In this document: positions 53,265-64,000 of the stretch, piece by piece
Layout: every line of letters begins with the position of its first letter
Position numbering within the stretch: position 1 is the stretch's first letter
Assembly (NCBI GenBank): GCA_023105745.1
Contig: JALGQZ010000013.1
Span: 4,065,501 to 4,129,500 of the forward strand
Direction: 5' to 3'
Length of the DNA stretch: 64,000 bases
From: Austropuccinia psidii
Taxonomy: Eukaryota; Basidiomycota; Pucciniomycetes; Pucciniales; Sphaerophragmiaceae
Made by a program: the position numbers and the translations under genes
The notes under the pieces: generated by a model
What the model was told of the DNA's origin: nothing
What the model saw: only the letters and a program-made list of their open reading frames with translations
Database searches by the model: none

Positions 53265-55475
53265 TTAAAGATCCATTGAGTTGAGTGACTTCATCTTTTC
53301 TTTGTCTTTTTCTGATAATTCTTGTAATTTATGGACAAAATTGGGTGACATCCTCAAAATTTCTTCAATGGTGAGGTTGATCTTTTGTTGCATAATTTTC
53401 TTGATAATTTTATCAATTTCCAATTTAGTTGCAACTTGTTTCCTTTGAGGTTTTCTGAGCTTCTTTTCTTCTTTTGGAATTTCCTCATCTTCATTCTTAT
53501 TGGAAATATTTTCAATTTCCTCCTCAGGTTGGTCTGGTCTTGGAATATTTGAATTTTGGAATTTGGTGGGAATTATTACTATTTCTTCTTCCTTTTCTTC
53601 TTCAATGTAAGTTCCTGGAATTTCTGCTTTTTTCTTTGGCTCTTGATTTTGGGATTGTCTTTCCAACCTTTGTTTTGTCTGTCTTAATCCAATGTGTGAT
53701 TCAAAAGGGTCATTGGCTGAGGAAATGGTAGGTGGTTTCCAATTTGACCAATCTTCAACATGAGCAATTGAGGTTGTTTTATCATCTGATTTCTTTTCAG
53801 TGGGCTTAATCTCTTCTTCTGGTTTTGGTTTTACAGTAGGTTTTTCCATGAATTTCTTGTTGAGTTCTGCTTGTTCCTTTGCAAAAGCTCTGACTATGTT
53901 TTTGACACTTTCATTCCCTTCCATAGGTACTCTTTGATAATTGGGGAAGAGGTAAGATGCTCCTTGGGTTCTGACAATTCTTTTGTCCAAATCTTCAGCA
54001 AGGTGAGTGCATCTAGTTGCTGAATGTCCTTCTTCCTTGCAGTAAGCACATTTAATTGGTGGTCTTGGAGCCATTTGAGCTGGTATGTAAGGTTGATAAC
54101 TGGATGAAAATGGTGGTAAGGGATTCCTTGGCCTATATGGCTGATTATTTTGAGGGAATCTTTGCTCTTGATTATTGTTCCAGTTCCTTCTTGGTGGATT
54201 AACTGCTTCTGAAAGGGTTTTGAGTTGATTCAAAACTTCTTTAACTGATTCTTTTCCCTCATTTCTTGGTTGAGGCTCTGGTTGTGGAGGATTTTTGATC
54301 TTTTGGGTGAGTTCTTTTACTTGTTTTAAAACTTCATCCCAGCTTTCATCCTCAAAACTTGTTTTCTTTTCTGGAGGTTTTGGTTTAGAAAATTCTTTTT
54401 GTTGAATAAGTACCTTGGCCTCCAAGTCTTGTTCAATGTATAATTTCAAAATATCCAATCTTGGAATGATGTAACCTCCATCCAAGGCTTGAACCATAGC
54501 TCTGTCTTTAATCATTTCTTTGTAAATTGATTCTTGAACACTAGTGGAAAGGCTGGCTAATATTTCTTGATTATGGTTGATATCACCTTGAATATATTGA
54601 TATCTTTTGAGGTAAGTGATGATTGCTTCATATTCCCCAATGAATTTTCTGTATTGAGTCATGTTTCTTATTCCACCTTCTTGTTGAGTTTTTGTGAATA
54701 ATTCAGTGATTGAGGATAATCTGTATCTTCTTTCAGGTGAGACTGTTCCCCATCTTCTTTTCATATCCACTTTCAATTGATCCCAATCAGCTGTTTCATA
54801 TCCAGGCATTCCTTCAATATGATAACTGATTTCTTCATCTTTTGTCCAAAATGCTATTTGTCTTGCAATGTCTCTTCCACTTGCTCCTTCAATTTCTGCA
54901 ATATTTTCAACTTTCTTGATGAATCTTTCAATATCCTTTCCATCAAACCACAGATTATAGTCCTTGGCTCTGATTTTCACTATTGGAGTAGTGTTTCTTG
55001 GAATTTCTTGATGTGATGGAGTTGGTATTTGTGCAGAAATGTTGACTCTTCTTGGTAAAGTTCTTGGTGTTTGTTCTGTATAAGGTGTTGATGTGGCCAT
55101 GGGTCTAGGATAAGGTGAAGGTGATCCATGCTGCCTGAATGATGTTGGAAGGGTGGTCTGTTCCTCAAGTGGACTATTTTGTGGAGTATAACTTGATGAT
55201 TTATTTTTGCCTTCCTTTTTGATTAGTGCTAGTAATTCTGCTTGCATTTCTAGCATCTTCTGCTGAAGTCTCTCTGTTGAAGACATTTCTTCCTGTCCTT
55301 CAATAGTTTCTTCATTAAGGTTTTCTTCCTGGATTTCTTCAATACTGGAGGGTAATTTTGATGATGAAGGTTTATCCATTTTTGATTGGTTTATTTCTTC
55401 CTTTGATTCTGGTATTGAGTTATTGATTTTGTTTCTTTCAAGGAGATGAAGGAAAAATTGTTCCACAAGCTCCAA
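53265..55475 (-). CDS. Element C gag (up to 736 aa)
   Basis: The first ATG in this frame is at 55379 (MDKPSSSKLPSS); the frame is open to 55475 and beyond without ATG. A coiled-coil, acidic N-terminal part precedes the capsid-like core (AKDYNLWFDGKDIERFIKKV, WDQLKVDMKRRWG), a Gln/Asn/Pro-rich stretch, a zinc knuckle CAYCKEEGHSATRC, and a long charged Glu/Lys tail. It forms the particle and binds RNA. It ends at a single TAA with the same frame continuing into protease. Confidence 0.8.
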   Translation of the reverse strand: MELVEQFFLHLLERNKINNSIPESKEEINQSKMDKPSSSKLPSSIEEIQEENLNEETIEGQEEMSSTERLQQKMLEMQAELLALIKKEGKNKSSSYTPQNSPLEEQTTLPTSFRQHGSPSPYPRPMATSTPYTEQTPRTLPRRVNISAQIPTPSHQEIPRNTTPIVKIRAKDYNLWFDGKDIERFIKKVENIAEIEGASGRDIARQIAFWTKDEEISYHIEGMPGYETADWDQLKVDMKRRWGTVSPERRYRLSSITELFTKTQQEGGIRNMTQYRKFIGEYEAIITYLKRYQYIQGDINHNQEILASLSTSVQESIYKEMIKDRAMVQALDGGYIIPRLDILKLYIEQDLEAKVLIQQKEFSKPKPPEKKTSFEDESWDEVLKQVKELTQKIKNPPQPEPQPRNEGKESVKEVLNQLKTLSEAVNPPRRNWNNNQEQRFPQNNQPYRPRNPLPPFSSSYQPYIPAQMAPRPPIKCAYCKEEGHSATRCTHLAEDLDKRIVRTQGASYLFPNYQRVPMEGNESVKNIVRAFAKEQAELNKKFMEKPTVKPKPEEEIKPTEKKSDDKTTSIAHVEDWSNWKPPTISSANDPFESHIGLRQTKQRLERQSQNQEPKKKAEIPGTYIEEEKEEEIVIIPTKFQNSNIPRPDQPEEEIENISNKNEDEEIPKEEKKLRKPQRKQVATKLEIDKIIKKIMQQKINLTIEEILRMSPNFVHKLQELSEKDKEKMKSLNSMDL

Positions 55476-55748
55476 GTCTCTTTTATTGGTTCTTGGTGTT
55501 GCAATAGGAAAATTAGAATATTTTCTTGATACCTCTCCTGATTCTGTTTCTTGCTTGGTGGATAATAGTAATGGTCAGAGTGAGTTGATGATTCAGATTT
55601 TTGAGATGATGGTTTTGGCTGATTTTGATTATTTGACTCCAGTTTTTTGTTATAAAAAAAGTATTCTGGAGTAGTTAATTTTTTTTTTTTTGATTTTAAT
55701 TTAATTTTTATTGAAGTTGAGGCTATCTGCCACTGTTGGGACACCAGA
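55476..55748 (-). other. Element C leader and primer-binding site
   Basis: Directly inside the 5' LTR the minus strand reads TCTGGTGTCCCAACAGTGGC (55729-55748). TGGTGTCCCAAC is a plausible tRNA primer complement beginning with TGG. The rest is AT-rich leader. Confidence 0.6.
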
Positions 55749-58700
55749 TGTGGGAACTCCTCTTGTGTGGGATTAAAATGAGGCAGTACCTGGAGGGGGA
55801 AATCACAGGTAACTAGTTTTGAATTGCTAATAACTCCTGTAACCAAGGGTGGCAAGGGTGTATTGCCTGCCCCTCCTGAAATACTGAACAAGATCTTCCT
55901 TGGAGCTCACAAACCAAAATAAAATTAGTAAGTGGCTTTACAACCGCAGAAGACAAAATTCAGAAGTCTCAGATCAGACCTATTCAATAAATAATATGAA
56001 AAATAATGTTAGTGACTTTTGGTTAAATTTTGAGATTTAATGAAATACTTGTCTGTTTAATTTTAATAGTTTTTGGTTAAATTGAGGTGAGTTGTTTCTT
56101 CTTGGTTAAAAGTCTTTTGTAAGATGGATTTTTTTAAGGTGTTCTGGAAAGTTGGATGAGTGTTGATAAAGGTAATTTTGTTTAAGGTAAAGTTATAATA
56201 GAGTAAAATAATTTTTTAAAGGTTTGTTATTTTTTTTAAGAGTGTTTAATAATAAGATAAAATTGTATTTGTTAAATTTAAGAGGTAAGATTCTTTAATA
56301 TTTTCTTTTATTTTTTTTTTAAAGGGGTAAGTTAATTTTAAATCTTGATAAATGGTGTTAATTTTTACTGGATAAAATATTTTAAGAGACTAGTAACCCT
56401 AATATTTGGTACTAGATATATTTTTTTTAATAATAATTTTTTTTAATACTAAGATTCCACTGAGCTTAGCTACTGGGCAATCTTCAACACTATACTTCCA
56501 CTGAGCTTAGCTACTGGGTAAGTAAATTCACTATAATTTGCTGGACTACATCCCAGGTGAGGGATGACATATTCCTGTGCTTGTAATCTGCAGAGGATAT
56601 ATTGTGCATGGGGGGATTTTGAAATTTGGGGGAGAGTGTGAGCCTTAGAGGTAATTTCATGTACCCAAAAGACCACAAATACAAAAAATTAGTATATAAA
56701 TATAAATAAAATAAATTTATTTATATTATTAAAATAAAAATCAAAATATAAATATAAAATTATATTAAAAAATAAAAAATCAATTATAATTTAAAAATAA
56801 AAATACATTAAATTTTGTAAATATAAAATTACATTTATACTTGAAAAATTTAAGTAAAAATGAAATTTTAACAAAATTGTGAAAAAATAAATAAATTTGG
56901 AAAAAAGTTAAATAAAATTTATTATAACTTTTTATCCAATAAATAAACATATAAATTTTATTTCACCATTGGATTCCTCATAAAAAATCAGGTGGGGTCA
57001 CCTCTGAGTGAAATTTTTGTAACTCAACTCTAAATAAGCTTAAATTAAGTTTTTAGTATTTTCAATACAAAAGTTGAAAATCCTCAAAACCTTAATTTAA
57101 TTCACACCACATGTGGTGTTAACCATCAATTTTTGTGTTAAAATTGAGGTGTTGTGTTTAGTTTAGAAGTTATGAGGAATTAAAGTATTTTCAATTGAAT
57201 TCAATTGAAATGTCAAAATGTGCGCGTGTATTACATAAGTGAACTTTGATTTACATATGAGGTGTCAATTATTACTGTATTGTACTGTACAATTGAATTG
57301 AATTACATGTGTAAATTATAAGTATAATACATGATGAGGAATTAAAGGAAAAATAAATTGGAAAGATTAAATTTGGGGGGGAAAAGGAACTCCAGCTCTA
57401 AGGGGGAGCTAGACCCCCAAAATCCTTGCTGACAGGCGTGGGATGTCAAAATTCACGCAAAAGTTCATCACTTTTGGCCTGGAATTGAGTTACAGGGTCT
57501 GTGGACTCAATTGATGATGAGGTTTTGATACCAACTGGGGTAGTTTTAGCTGTTGCCAAGAAGGTAAAACTACCCTTAAGATAAAACAATCATAATAAAA
57601 ACAGTTTTAACTGGTTTCTACGCCTCTGACACACATTCTGACGTGTTTTGAAGGCTCTAGGCCTGGTATTGCTATAGTAATGGCTGATTTAAGGGTCTAA
57701 AATGGCTAAAAATGGCTTAAACCAGCCCTTTTTGGTCTAAATCAGGGTTCAATGATGCCATAATTGGCTTTTCTGTTGTCAGACTGTTTTTCACGACTGA
57801 CAAGAGTAAAATTTACTTTTGGAGTAAGAGAATTGATGGCTATAAAAGAATGTCTTCTTTGCCCCACTTTTCTCTTCATGTTAGAATCTTTTTCCTTTTA
57901 TTAATTAGTTTAAAACTGTTAAACCAATCAATAAAAGATTCCAACCACCCTTTTTAAATCATTTTGAACCTTTTAACCACGTGAAAAAATCATTATAATC
58001 ATTGTTTGTAACTCTTATAATCATTTTTACCCCTGAACCACCCCAAAAGTGAATTAAAGCATCTTTCATCACTGTTAACTTTGTCACTTTGTTTCCAAAT
58101 TCACTCTGGTCACTTTTGGGCGTGTTTTCTCTTTAATATTCTTTTTAAAGACTTTGTTCTTTAATTAATTGCTTGCAGTTCTTTGCTCAATTAATTACAA
58201 TTGAAATTGCTCTTGAAGAAATTTCTTTTGTAGCCTTAAAATATCTCTTGTAGAGTATTTTTTGGATAAATCTTTATTGTTGGTAAAACAATAAATTTTT
58301 ATATTATTGTTTTATACTAATAAAGTTATAAACAATAAAATTTGGCGTGTTTTCTCTTAAAAATAATATTTCATACTATTTTTAATTGATTTTTACCTTA
58401 TACAAATTTTGAGGACAGGAAAAGTACTTGATTTTTAATCAAAGTTTCATATCCACACCTTACAGAGAGAGCCCCTCTATTTATACCTTTTGGGAGCCCA
58501 GGGGGCCCTCCATGGGAGCTGTCTTTTTTCACTTTAATTCCTCTTGATTTCATCATGTGACTCCATTTTTGGTGAGGACCTTTCTTGCATGGGTCAGGTG
58601 ATTTAAGGTTTGGTGATAATTTTCTTTCTGCACAGCCTCCATTTATCACATGATTGTCTTTTGGTGAACTAATTATGATGTGATATTCTTGAATTTTCCT

Positions 58701-59577
58701 TGCATACATGAGGTGATTCAATTTTGGCTGAGGAGTTTTCTTGTGCACAGCCTTTCTTCTGTCACATGATATTCTGTTGGTGGATGCAGTATCACATGAT
58801 TACCTTGTAATTCCTTTGCATATGTCCTATTTTAGGTTGGGTAGAAATGGCTGTGTAATTTATGCAGGTGTCATGGTTGTTTTTCTTCTTTTTGAACTTT
58901 AAAATGAGGTCAGGTGATTATTTCTTTCACTGATGAATTTACTGTGATGTATGAGATGATGTGATTTTTGAGTTTGACACATTCTGTGCATAGTCATATG
59001 GTTGAGATTTAATTAGAATTGTGTACTGCATGCAGCCTGTTGTAACTAGCTTTGGTTTGCATGAGGTGATGAGTGGTGTGAATAATTATGATTCTGTTTT
59101 AAGGTTTTAAGTGGGGTTACTGAGGATATAAGATAAGGTACTCCTGTGGCTGTGTTATAAATGACTTGCAGGAATTCCATGGAGTTGAGCTTTGCATCAT
59201 GTGATTTTGAATGCAAGTTGGCTGTGTAGCTAATTCATGTGTAATTTTCTTGCTGCATGAGTCCTGTGGCTGTAAGGGGGTGTAAGGCTGGGTGGGGTGT
59301 GTAATTTAAAGGGTGGTACCTTATTTGTTGTAACTAGTTTAATATATGTAACTTGATTTTTTACATATGCATAATGAAATTGAATAATTTATTTAAACAC
59401 ATACACTGCCCTTTGGTGCCTGTGCCATGTTTTTATGAGTTAAAACCAGATTCTTGCTGTAAAATTGACCTTTTGGTGTAAGATTTGAGTGTATGTCTGC
59501 CTGTAGGCTGAATTTACTGCTGTTTTGGGGTACTATGAGCTTGAGCCTGGTGAAAAAAAATGGTATGGAATACCACA
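55749..59577 (-). repeat. 5' LTR of element C, interrupted by solo LTR G
   Basis: The two parts 55749-56636 and 58470-59577 give 1996 bp once G and one duplication are removed, the same as the 3' LTR. About 33 differences from that copy by hand count. Its right edge is followed by CTAC. Confidence 0.95.
56637..58464 (+). mobile_element. Solo LTR G (1828 bp)
   Basis: It starts TGTGAGCC and ends ACCTTACA, with GAGAG duplicated on both sides (56632-56636 and 58465-58469). The uninterrupted site is in the other LTR of element C around 11092. It is the same family as the LTR of element A, in opposite orientation. A full element probably inserted and was then lost by LTR-LTR recombination. Confidence 0.95.
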
Positions 59578-60022
59578 CTACCATCCTTGATTTTCCATTA
59601 TGCCAAGTTATAATGACAGGTGTAGTAACTACTACTTGTTCATTATGTCCAACCTTTCTTAATACTCCAAGGTCCATTAATTCTTTAATGTGCACCTATA
59701 AGGCTTCTCTAGCCCTTGGACTGGCTGGATAAGCAGGTCTTCTTAATAAAGGTGGGTAAGGCTTTTCTACATTAAGAATTATATCCACTTCATGTCCAAT
59801 TATGGCACCTAGTGGCTCTTTGTCAGTTGCAAAGGCATTTTTATACTTAAATAAGAGGTCAATCAATTTTCCTTTCATTTTTTCTGTTAATTCTTGATTG
59901 AATTCTGCCTCTTTAAGTTGTTCAGATATAAAAAGTTTTTTTTCTGGAATTTTTTCTTCCTTCTTAATAACTGTGATTTGTTTTTTGTTATTTAAGAAGC
60001 CAAACTTTTGTCTTTTGTTATC
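59578..60022 (-). pseudogene. Element B RT N-terminal part, cut by element C
   Basis: It shows AFATDKEPLGAIIGHEVDI, KPYPPLLRRPAYPASP, GVLRKVGHNEQVVVTTPVII and HNGKSRMV, then breaks at CTAC. A TAG at 59696-59698 interrupts EAL-VHIKEL, where GAG to TAG is one change. The frame continues at 10207. Confidence 0.85.
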
Positions 60023-61066
60023 TCATATGGTAAAATATCTGTCTTTTTGGTTGGAGATATCTATACCATAGATTGATAAGTAGTCATTCCCAAGTATGAA
60101 ATGATTACTAGTACAGTTGTTCATTACTACAAACTCTACTTTAATTCTGACACATTGTGAGGTATGAGGAAAAATTATTGTTAAATCAATTATTCCAAGG
60201 GGCTTCATGCTCTCACTTGCACTACTAAATTTGACACCTTGTATTGGCATAAGTTTTTCTTGCCAGTTTGGGACAATGGATTTTAAATAACTTTTGAAAA
60301 CACAAGTGCAATATGCTCCTGTATCCAAGTTAACTTTTCCTTCTTGGTTATCAACCATAACAATACTTATACTTGATTTCCCAGCTGTATATCCCATTCC
60401 TCTTGCAGGTTTGGTTCTATACATTTTGGCATCTTGTATGTTTGTCAGGTTTGTGTCAGATGTTCCAACTTGTGGTAAGTTTGAATTAACATCCAGTACT
60501 TCATAAATTATATCATTATTATTAATTTGTGCATTAATTATATTGATTTCATCACTTTCAGAGTTTTCTGACTCTTCTGTCTCTTTTTCAGAGTCAGATT
60601 CCTCTTCTTTGTCATTGTGGTTTTCTGTTTCCACAATTTCATTAATTTTTGCTTTTTTAAGGCAATTATTGGCTAAGTGTCCAATACCTCCACATTTGTG
60701 GCATTTTCTTTGCTCATTATTGTTGGATGTATTGGGCTTAAAGGATTCTTTTGATTTATCTTTTTTGATTAATGGTTTATTTGGGCTTTTAATGTCCAAT
60801 TTTTTCCAAGTCCTGCCAATTTTTGTTCTTGTCACTATATCTTCTAGTGCATTTATATACTCTTCTGTGGAGCATGGTTCTATATACCTGCTTCTTAGGG
60901 CATGTTCTAGTTCCCCTCCACATTTTTTAAGTATTTTCATGTGCACCATCTTTTGTGACATTTCAGGGTACAATGCATTGAGTCTTTCCACTTGTTTTGA
61001 GAACCAAGTTAAAGGTTTGTCTTTCTCTGGGTCAAAGAAAGAGTTTTCAAATGCATTTTCTATCTT
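60023..61066 (-). pseudogene. Element B gag C-terminal part and protease, 5' truncated
   Basis: Beginning at the insertion point of element F, the frame has the end of the gag core (EMSQKMVHMKILKKCGGELE), a zinc knuckle CHKCGGIGHLANNC, a long acidic linker, and a retropepsin-like domain with NLDTGAYCTCVF (D-T-G) and FILGNDYLSIYGIDI. It ends in TGA at 60023-60025, within DRYFTI-DNKRQKFGF, where the homologue in element A has Gly. The RT frame continues in phase after it. Confidence 0.8.
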
Positions 61067-62984
61067 TGTAAGATGTGACTATGAAACTGATGATAATATT
61101 ACTATTAATCAACAGTACTATGTCTGTTCTTATGAAATATAATAATAAAATATTATTATAACCACAATTGAATAATCAAAAAATTATTTCTTTCACGTGT
61201 TAAGCACTACTAGTGATTTTAACAGTGAGCAAGTAATTGTCTACAAGAATCAATTACAAGAAGAATTTAATAATAAAAACTTCTTTATTAAAATAATAAA
61301 ATTATTTTAATATATAATTATCTTTTGCAAGAATAATTATAAAGATAATTCTTGAAGAAAACTATTACTAGAGAAAAACTTTAAGAATTAAAGATAAATG
61401 ACTCACTAATACTCCAAAGAACTTATTGATAATAAAAGTAGAGAAATTTGACGTGGAATTGTGGATTTAAGGGATCAAAATGATTTATAACAGTATTACA
61501 ACAATATATAGTTGGATTCTATGATTTCACGTCTTTCTGATTGATTCTGAAAGAATTAAAACACTTAAGAATAGTTGAACTAATACTTACTTGTTGGTAA
61601 TAAAGATTTAATAAATTGATAAGATGATAATGAAAAAACAGCAAGAAGAGGCTTCTTTTAAGTCAACAACAGCTCACAGAGGCGTGCCATGGAGCAAACT
61701 GAAAAACCAGTGAGTGAGAAAACAATAAACCTTTTTGGATTATTGATTGCATCATCTGTTGTCATGTAAGATTATCATAATTACTTAATTGATGCTTTTA
61801 CGTGACTACCAACCCCAATATGGTTAAGAATAAAAGGAGTAACACTTGTAAATCTTCTTTTATTCTAAAATAATCATTGATTTCTCAAAGTTATCAATGT
61901 TATTGCCAATTTCATCACAGGTTGTAATTACTGTGAATTTTTGAAGATTCAGTGTTTCACGTAGAATATCCAAAAATGGACTGTAAGTAAAACTTTTAAT
62001 TTTACTAGTAAAACTGTAATTCTTTTTGGTTGTACCATAGATAATACAGTTCTCCTTTGGTCCTGAAAGTTTCAGAAAGATTCATTAAGAATTGTATTTT
62101 TAATGAATTTTTGAAGGTTTTACCTCATTTCTACGTAGAATTGCAAATAGCAGTGTTTTGCTGGTTGCTATGAGGTAAATCAATGAATATGGGTCCCAAA
62201 AGGGTTTTAATTACTCTTTTGGGGTTTATCCATGGAAAGTCATTAGTAATTGACATGGTTACAGGAGTGTAAGTAGCTCATTACCTCCTTGGCACGTCAA
62301 AATAGCAGGTTATTTGCTATTTTCTGATGTTTTACAGTAGTTGTAACTTGGTAACCAAGTTCCCAAAGAGTTTTAGTTTACCAATTGGGCCAAGATGAGC
62401 CATGGATCCATGCTCTGGAGCTATCCACGCCTCTGAGGCCTCAGAAGTTGGGTACCCTGGCTCTCTTTGATGTCTTTTGTCCCCCTTGCCTATTTTTTAC
62501 GTCAAAATAGTAATTTAAGCTTAAAGTGAGATATCCACTATGGGTGTACCAAAAGTCCATGTAAGAATACCATGATATTAAGTGCTCAAAACATGCATAA
62601 CACTATTCTTAGTGTATATGTAACATGGGATTTCTCACTTTCCCATTATTTTGGCTAAAAATCAAGAAAAACAAAAATTTTCACGGATCTTTTATGTGGT
62701 ATTAATGATGTGGTATTGAAGTATTTTCCATTTTACCACCTCAAATACTTAGATTGAGCTTATTCACTCTATGGAGCTACCCTAGGTGAATTTTTGTGTA
62801 GAATCCAAATCTGGTCTTAAATCCATGGATTTACTTACTCAATAAAAAGTTATTCATCTTTTCTGAAATTGAAAATGATGAATTTTGGATATATGCATGA
62901 CTTATGAGTTTTGCATAATTCAAAATTTCTTTTTAAGATAATTGTGGCCTATTTGGGTATGTAAAATATACCTCAAGGCTCACA
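61067..62984 (-). repeat. 3' LTR of element F (1918 bp)
   Basis: The minus strand starts TGTGAGCC and ends CACATCTTACA. Its end patterns match the LTRs of A and G, but the interior differs. It is non-coding throughout. Confidence 0.9.
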
Positions 62985-62996
62985 TTCCCTCCCACC
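62985..62996 (-). other. Polypurine tract of element F
   Basis: GGTGGGAGGGAA on the minus strand directly precedes the LTR. Confidence 0.75.
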
Positions 62997-63126
62997 AAAA
63001 AATAAAATTGTACTACAATTTTATTAGTGATAAAAAGAATAAGGCCCCAAAAGGGGGTTAATGTCCACTGTCCAACCTCTTCACATTACTCAGATCAAGT
63101 AATTTAAAGCACATTTATAGACATAT

Positions 63127-64000
63127 TCAGGCTTGTGGCCTTCTTTCATGTCTAAATCTTCTTAAGAGTTTATCTGAGTCAGGTATTTCTGATTCTGCCA
63201 TCCATTCATCTTCATGTACTGGATTTCTATATCTGACAAGATATTCTCTTTGATTTTTACCCCTAAGTCTCCTTTCTTTAATGACTTTCTTTATCTTTCT
63301 GTCTTCATTCTGTTCCACAGGGGGCACAGTTAAAGGAGTTGGGTTCCTTAAAGGAAACAATTCTTTGTCAGCTGGTTGATAAGGTTTTATCAAGCTGACT
63401 GGAAATGTGGGGTGTTTATTTTCCAATTCACCACTCAATTCCACTTGAACTGCATTGGTTCCATGTAAGGCAACAATAACAAAAGGTCCTACATAAGAAT
63501 CTTTAAGTTTCTTTGGGCCTTTGATATTATTAAAATTCAAGGTTGAAACTAGAACTAAGTCCCCTACTTTGAAGTCTGGTACTTTATGACTCTTGTCCCA
63601 CTTCTGTTTTGCATAATCAAAAGCATCATCCATACTTTGTTTTGCATGGTGTTTTACTTTATCAAGCATTAATTTGAAGCTGGAAGCTGTAGGATGAATG
63701 TCAATCAAGTCTTTCCTCAGTGTGTCTGCTGGGAGTCTTGGATTCCATCCTTTTTCTAACATAGCAGGAGTTTGTCCTGTGGAAGAATGGACTGATGTCT
63801 TGTATGCCAATTCTAATGCAGGTATCAGAGTGCACCAGTCATGGGTAAAGCCATCTGAGTCTTTAAATTCTAATCCATAAGCACAAAATCTCCTGATCAT
63901 GTCTTCTAAAGTTTGAATCATCCTCTCTGCTAGCCCATCTGTTTGAGGGTGATATGCTGTAGAGAATGATAACTTAGTCCCAAACAATCTATGAAGATTG
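63127..64000 (-). CDS. Element F integrase C-terminal part with chromodomain-like tail (partial)
   Basis: The frame is open to the window end. The catalytic Glu lies in [20 protein letters not shown], followed by [15 protein letters not shown] sequence, GPKKLKDSYVGPF, and the tail with EYLVRYRNPVHEDEWMA ending RHERRPQA. The first two catalytic Asp and the zinc-binding domain are outside the window. No stops are seen in this part, in contrast to element B. Confidence 0.85.
   Translation of the reverse strand, partial: NLHRLFGTKLSFSTAYHPQTDGLAERMIQTLEDMIRRFCAYGLEFKDSDGFTHDWCTLIPALELAYKTSVHSSTGQTPAMLEKGWNPRLPADTLRKDLIDIHPTASSFKLMLDKVKHHAKQSMDDAFDYAKQKWDKSHKVPDFKVGDLVLVSTLNFNNIKGPKKLKDSYVGPFVIVALHGTNAVQVELSGELENKHPTFPVSLIKPYQPADKELFPLRNPTPLTVPPVEQNEDRKIKKVIKERRLRGKNQREYLVRYRNPVHEDEWMAESEIPDSDKLLRRFRHERRPQA

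Larger units (their letters stand above)
10208..59577 (-). mobile_element. Element C: large Ty3-type retrotransposon holding three other insertions
   Basis: The footprint is 49,370 bp. Subtracting D, E and G with their duplications leaves about 17.1 kb, large for a Ty3 element. The two LTRs are both 1996 bp once G is removed and differ at about 33 positions by hand count (about 1.7%). Minus-strand order is 5' LTR, PBS, gag, protease ORF, two acidic ORFs, a long stem-loop-rich spacer, RT-RNase H, integrase, polypurine tract, 3' LTR. The segment 17546-19137 may itself be another insertion. Stops in pol and a Gln in the integrase active site argue it cannot move itself. Confidence 0.9.
6084..61066 (-). 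mobile_element. Element B: Ty3 chromovirus split by element C
   Basis: The two halves at 6084-10207 and 59578-61066 are one element. The RT codons for KSRMV are at the right break and those for GDFRALN at the left break. Removing 10208-59577 plus one CTAC copy joins them in frame as KSRMVGDFRALN. The gag N-terminus is missing because element F inserted at 61066. Several in-frame stops (60023, 59696, 9665, 8828) show the copy is dead. Confidence 0.9.
61067..64000 (-). mobile_element. Element F: 3' end of a Ty3 chromovirus inserted in element B gag
   Basis: The 3' LTR (61067-62984), polypurine tract and integrase C-terminal half are visible; the rest lies beyond the window. It interrupts element B's gag at 61066; the expected duplication would be ATCTT (61062-61066). 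It is close to element B in integrase sequence. Confidence 0.85.

Overview
This window is AT-rich nuclear DNA from a basidiomycete, most likely a rust fungus (Pucciniales). That reading rests on the Tnp2-type transposase, the Tet-like dioxygenase, very short GT-AG introns and large Ty3 elements with 1.4-2.0 kb LTRs. It is inference: no database search was possible. I see no ordinary host gene, rRNA, tRNA or CRISPR. Almost everything is transposon, stacked inside other transposons.

Layout from the outside in. Element B is a minus-strand Ty3 chromovirus, with its 3' LTR and pol C-terminal half at 6084-10207 and its RT N-terminus, protease and gag at 59578-61066. Its RT reading frame is cut by element C (10208-59577), a large minus-strand Ty3-type element with two 1996-bp LTRs and a 4-bp CTAC target duplication. 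The B frame is restored when C and one CTAC are removed. C contains three further insertions: element E (19143-28817, plus-strand Ty3 chromovirus, 1425-bp LTRs, duplication GTTTT); element D (29747-50500, a 20.75-kb DNA transposon with 46-bp inverted ends and duplication AAA); and solo LTR G (56637-58464, duplication GAGAG) inside C's 5' LTR. Element A (1-6083) abuts or interrupts B's 3' LTR, and element F (61067 to window end) interrupts B's gag.

Element D is the most interesting part. It looks like a CACTA/EnSpm-superfamily transposon (Tnp2 transposase, 3-bp duplication) carrying five other genes: an accessory protein divergent from the transposase, an SNF2 helicase of the Rad5/Rad16 type, a Cys-rich protein, a Tet-like 2OG-Fe(II) oxygenase and a 677-aa protein of unknown function. 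The transposase, helicase and Cys-rich genes each carry a frameshift or nonsense change. A near-palindromic 24-bp motif recurs in five of its intergenic regions, and minisatellites lie inside both ends. D keeps many CpG dinucleotides, while the surrounding LTR elements look strongly CpG-poor by eye. A mobile element combining a Tet-like oxygenase with an SNF2 helicase recalls JBP2 of kinetoplastids and suggests, as a hypothesis, that it modifies its own DNA methylation.

The LTR elements encode gag, protease, RT, RNase H and integrase, mostly interrupted by stops or frameshifts. A and E share an unusual 5' organisation in which a separate ORF1 appears to be spliced from leader exons and overlaps gag in another frame. 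C has arrays of small stem-loops between its ORFs, in-frame UAA codons between gag and protease and between RNase H and integrase, and an integrase with Gln in place of the third catalytic acid.
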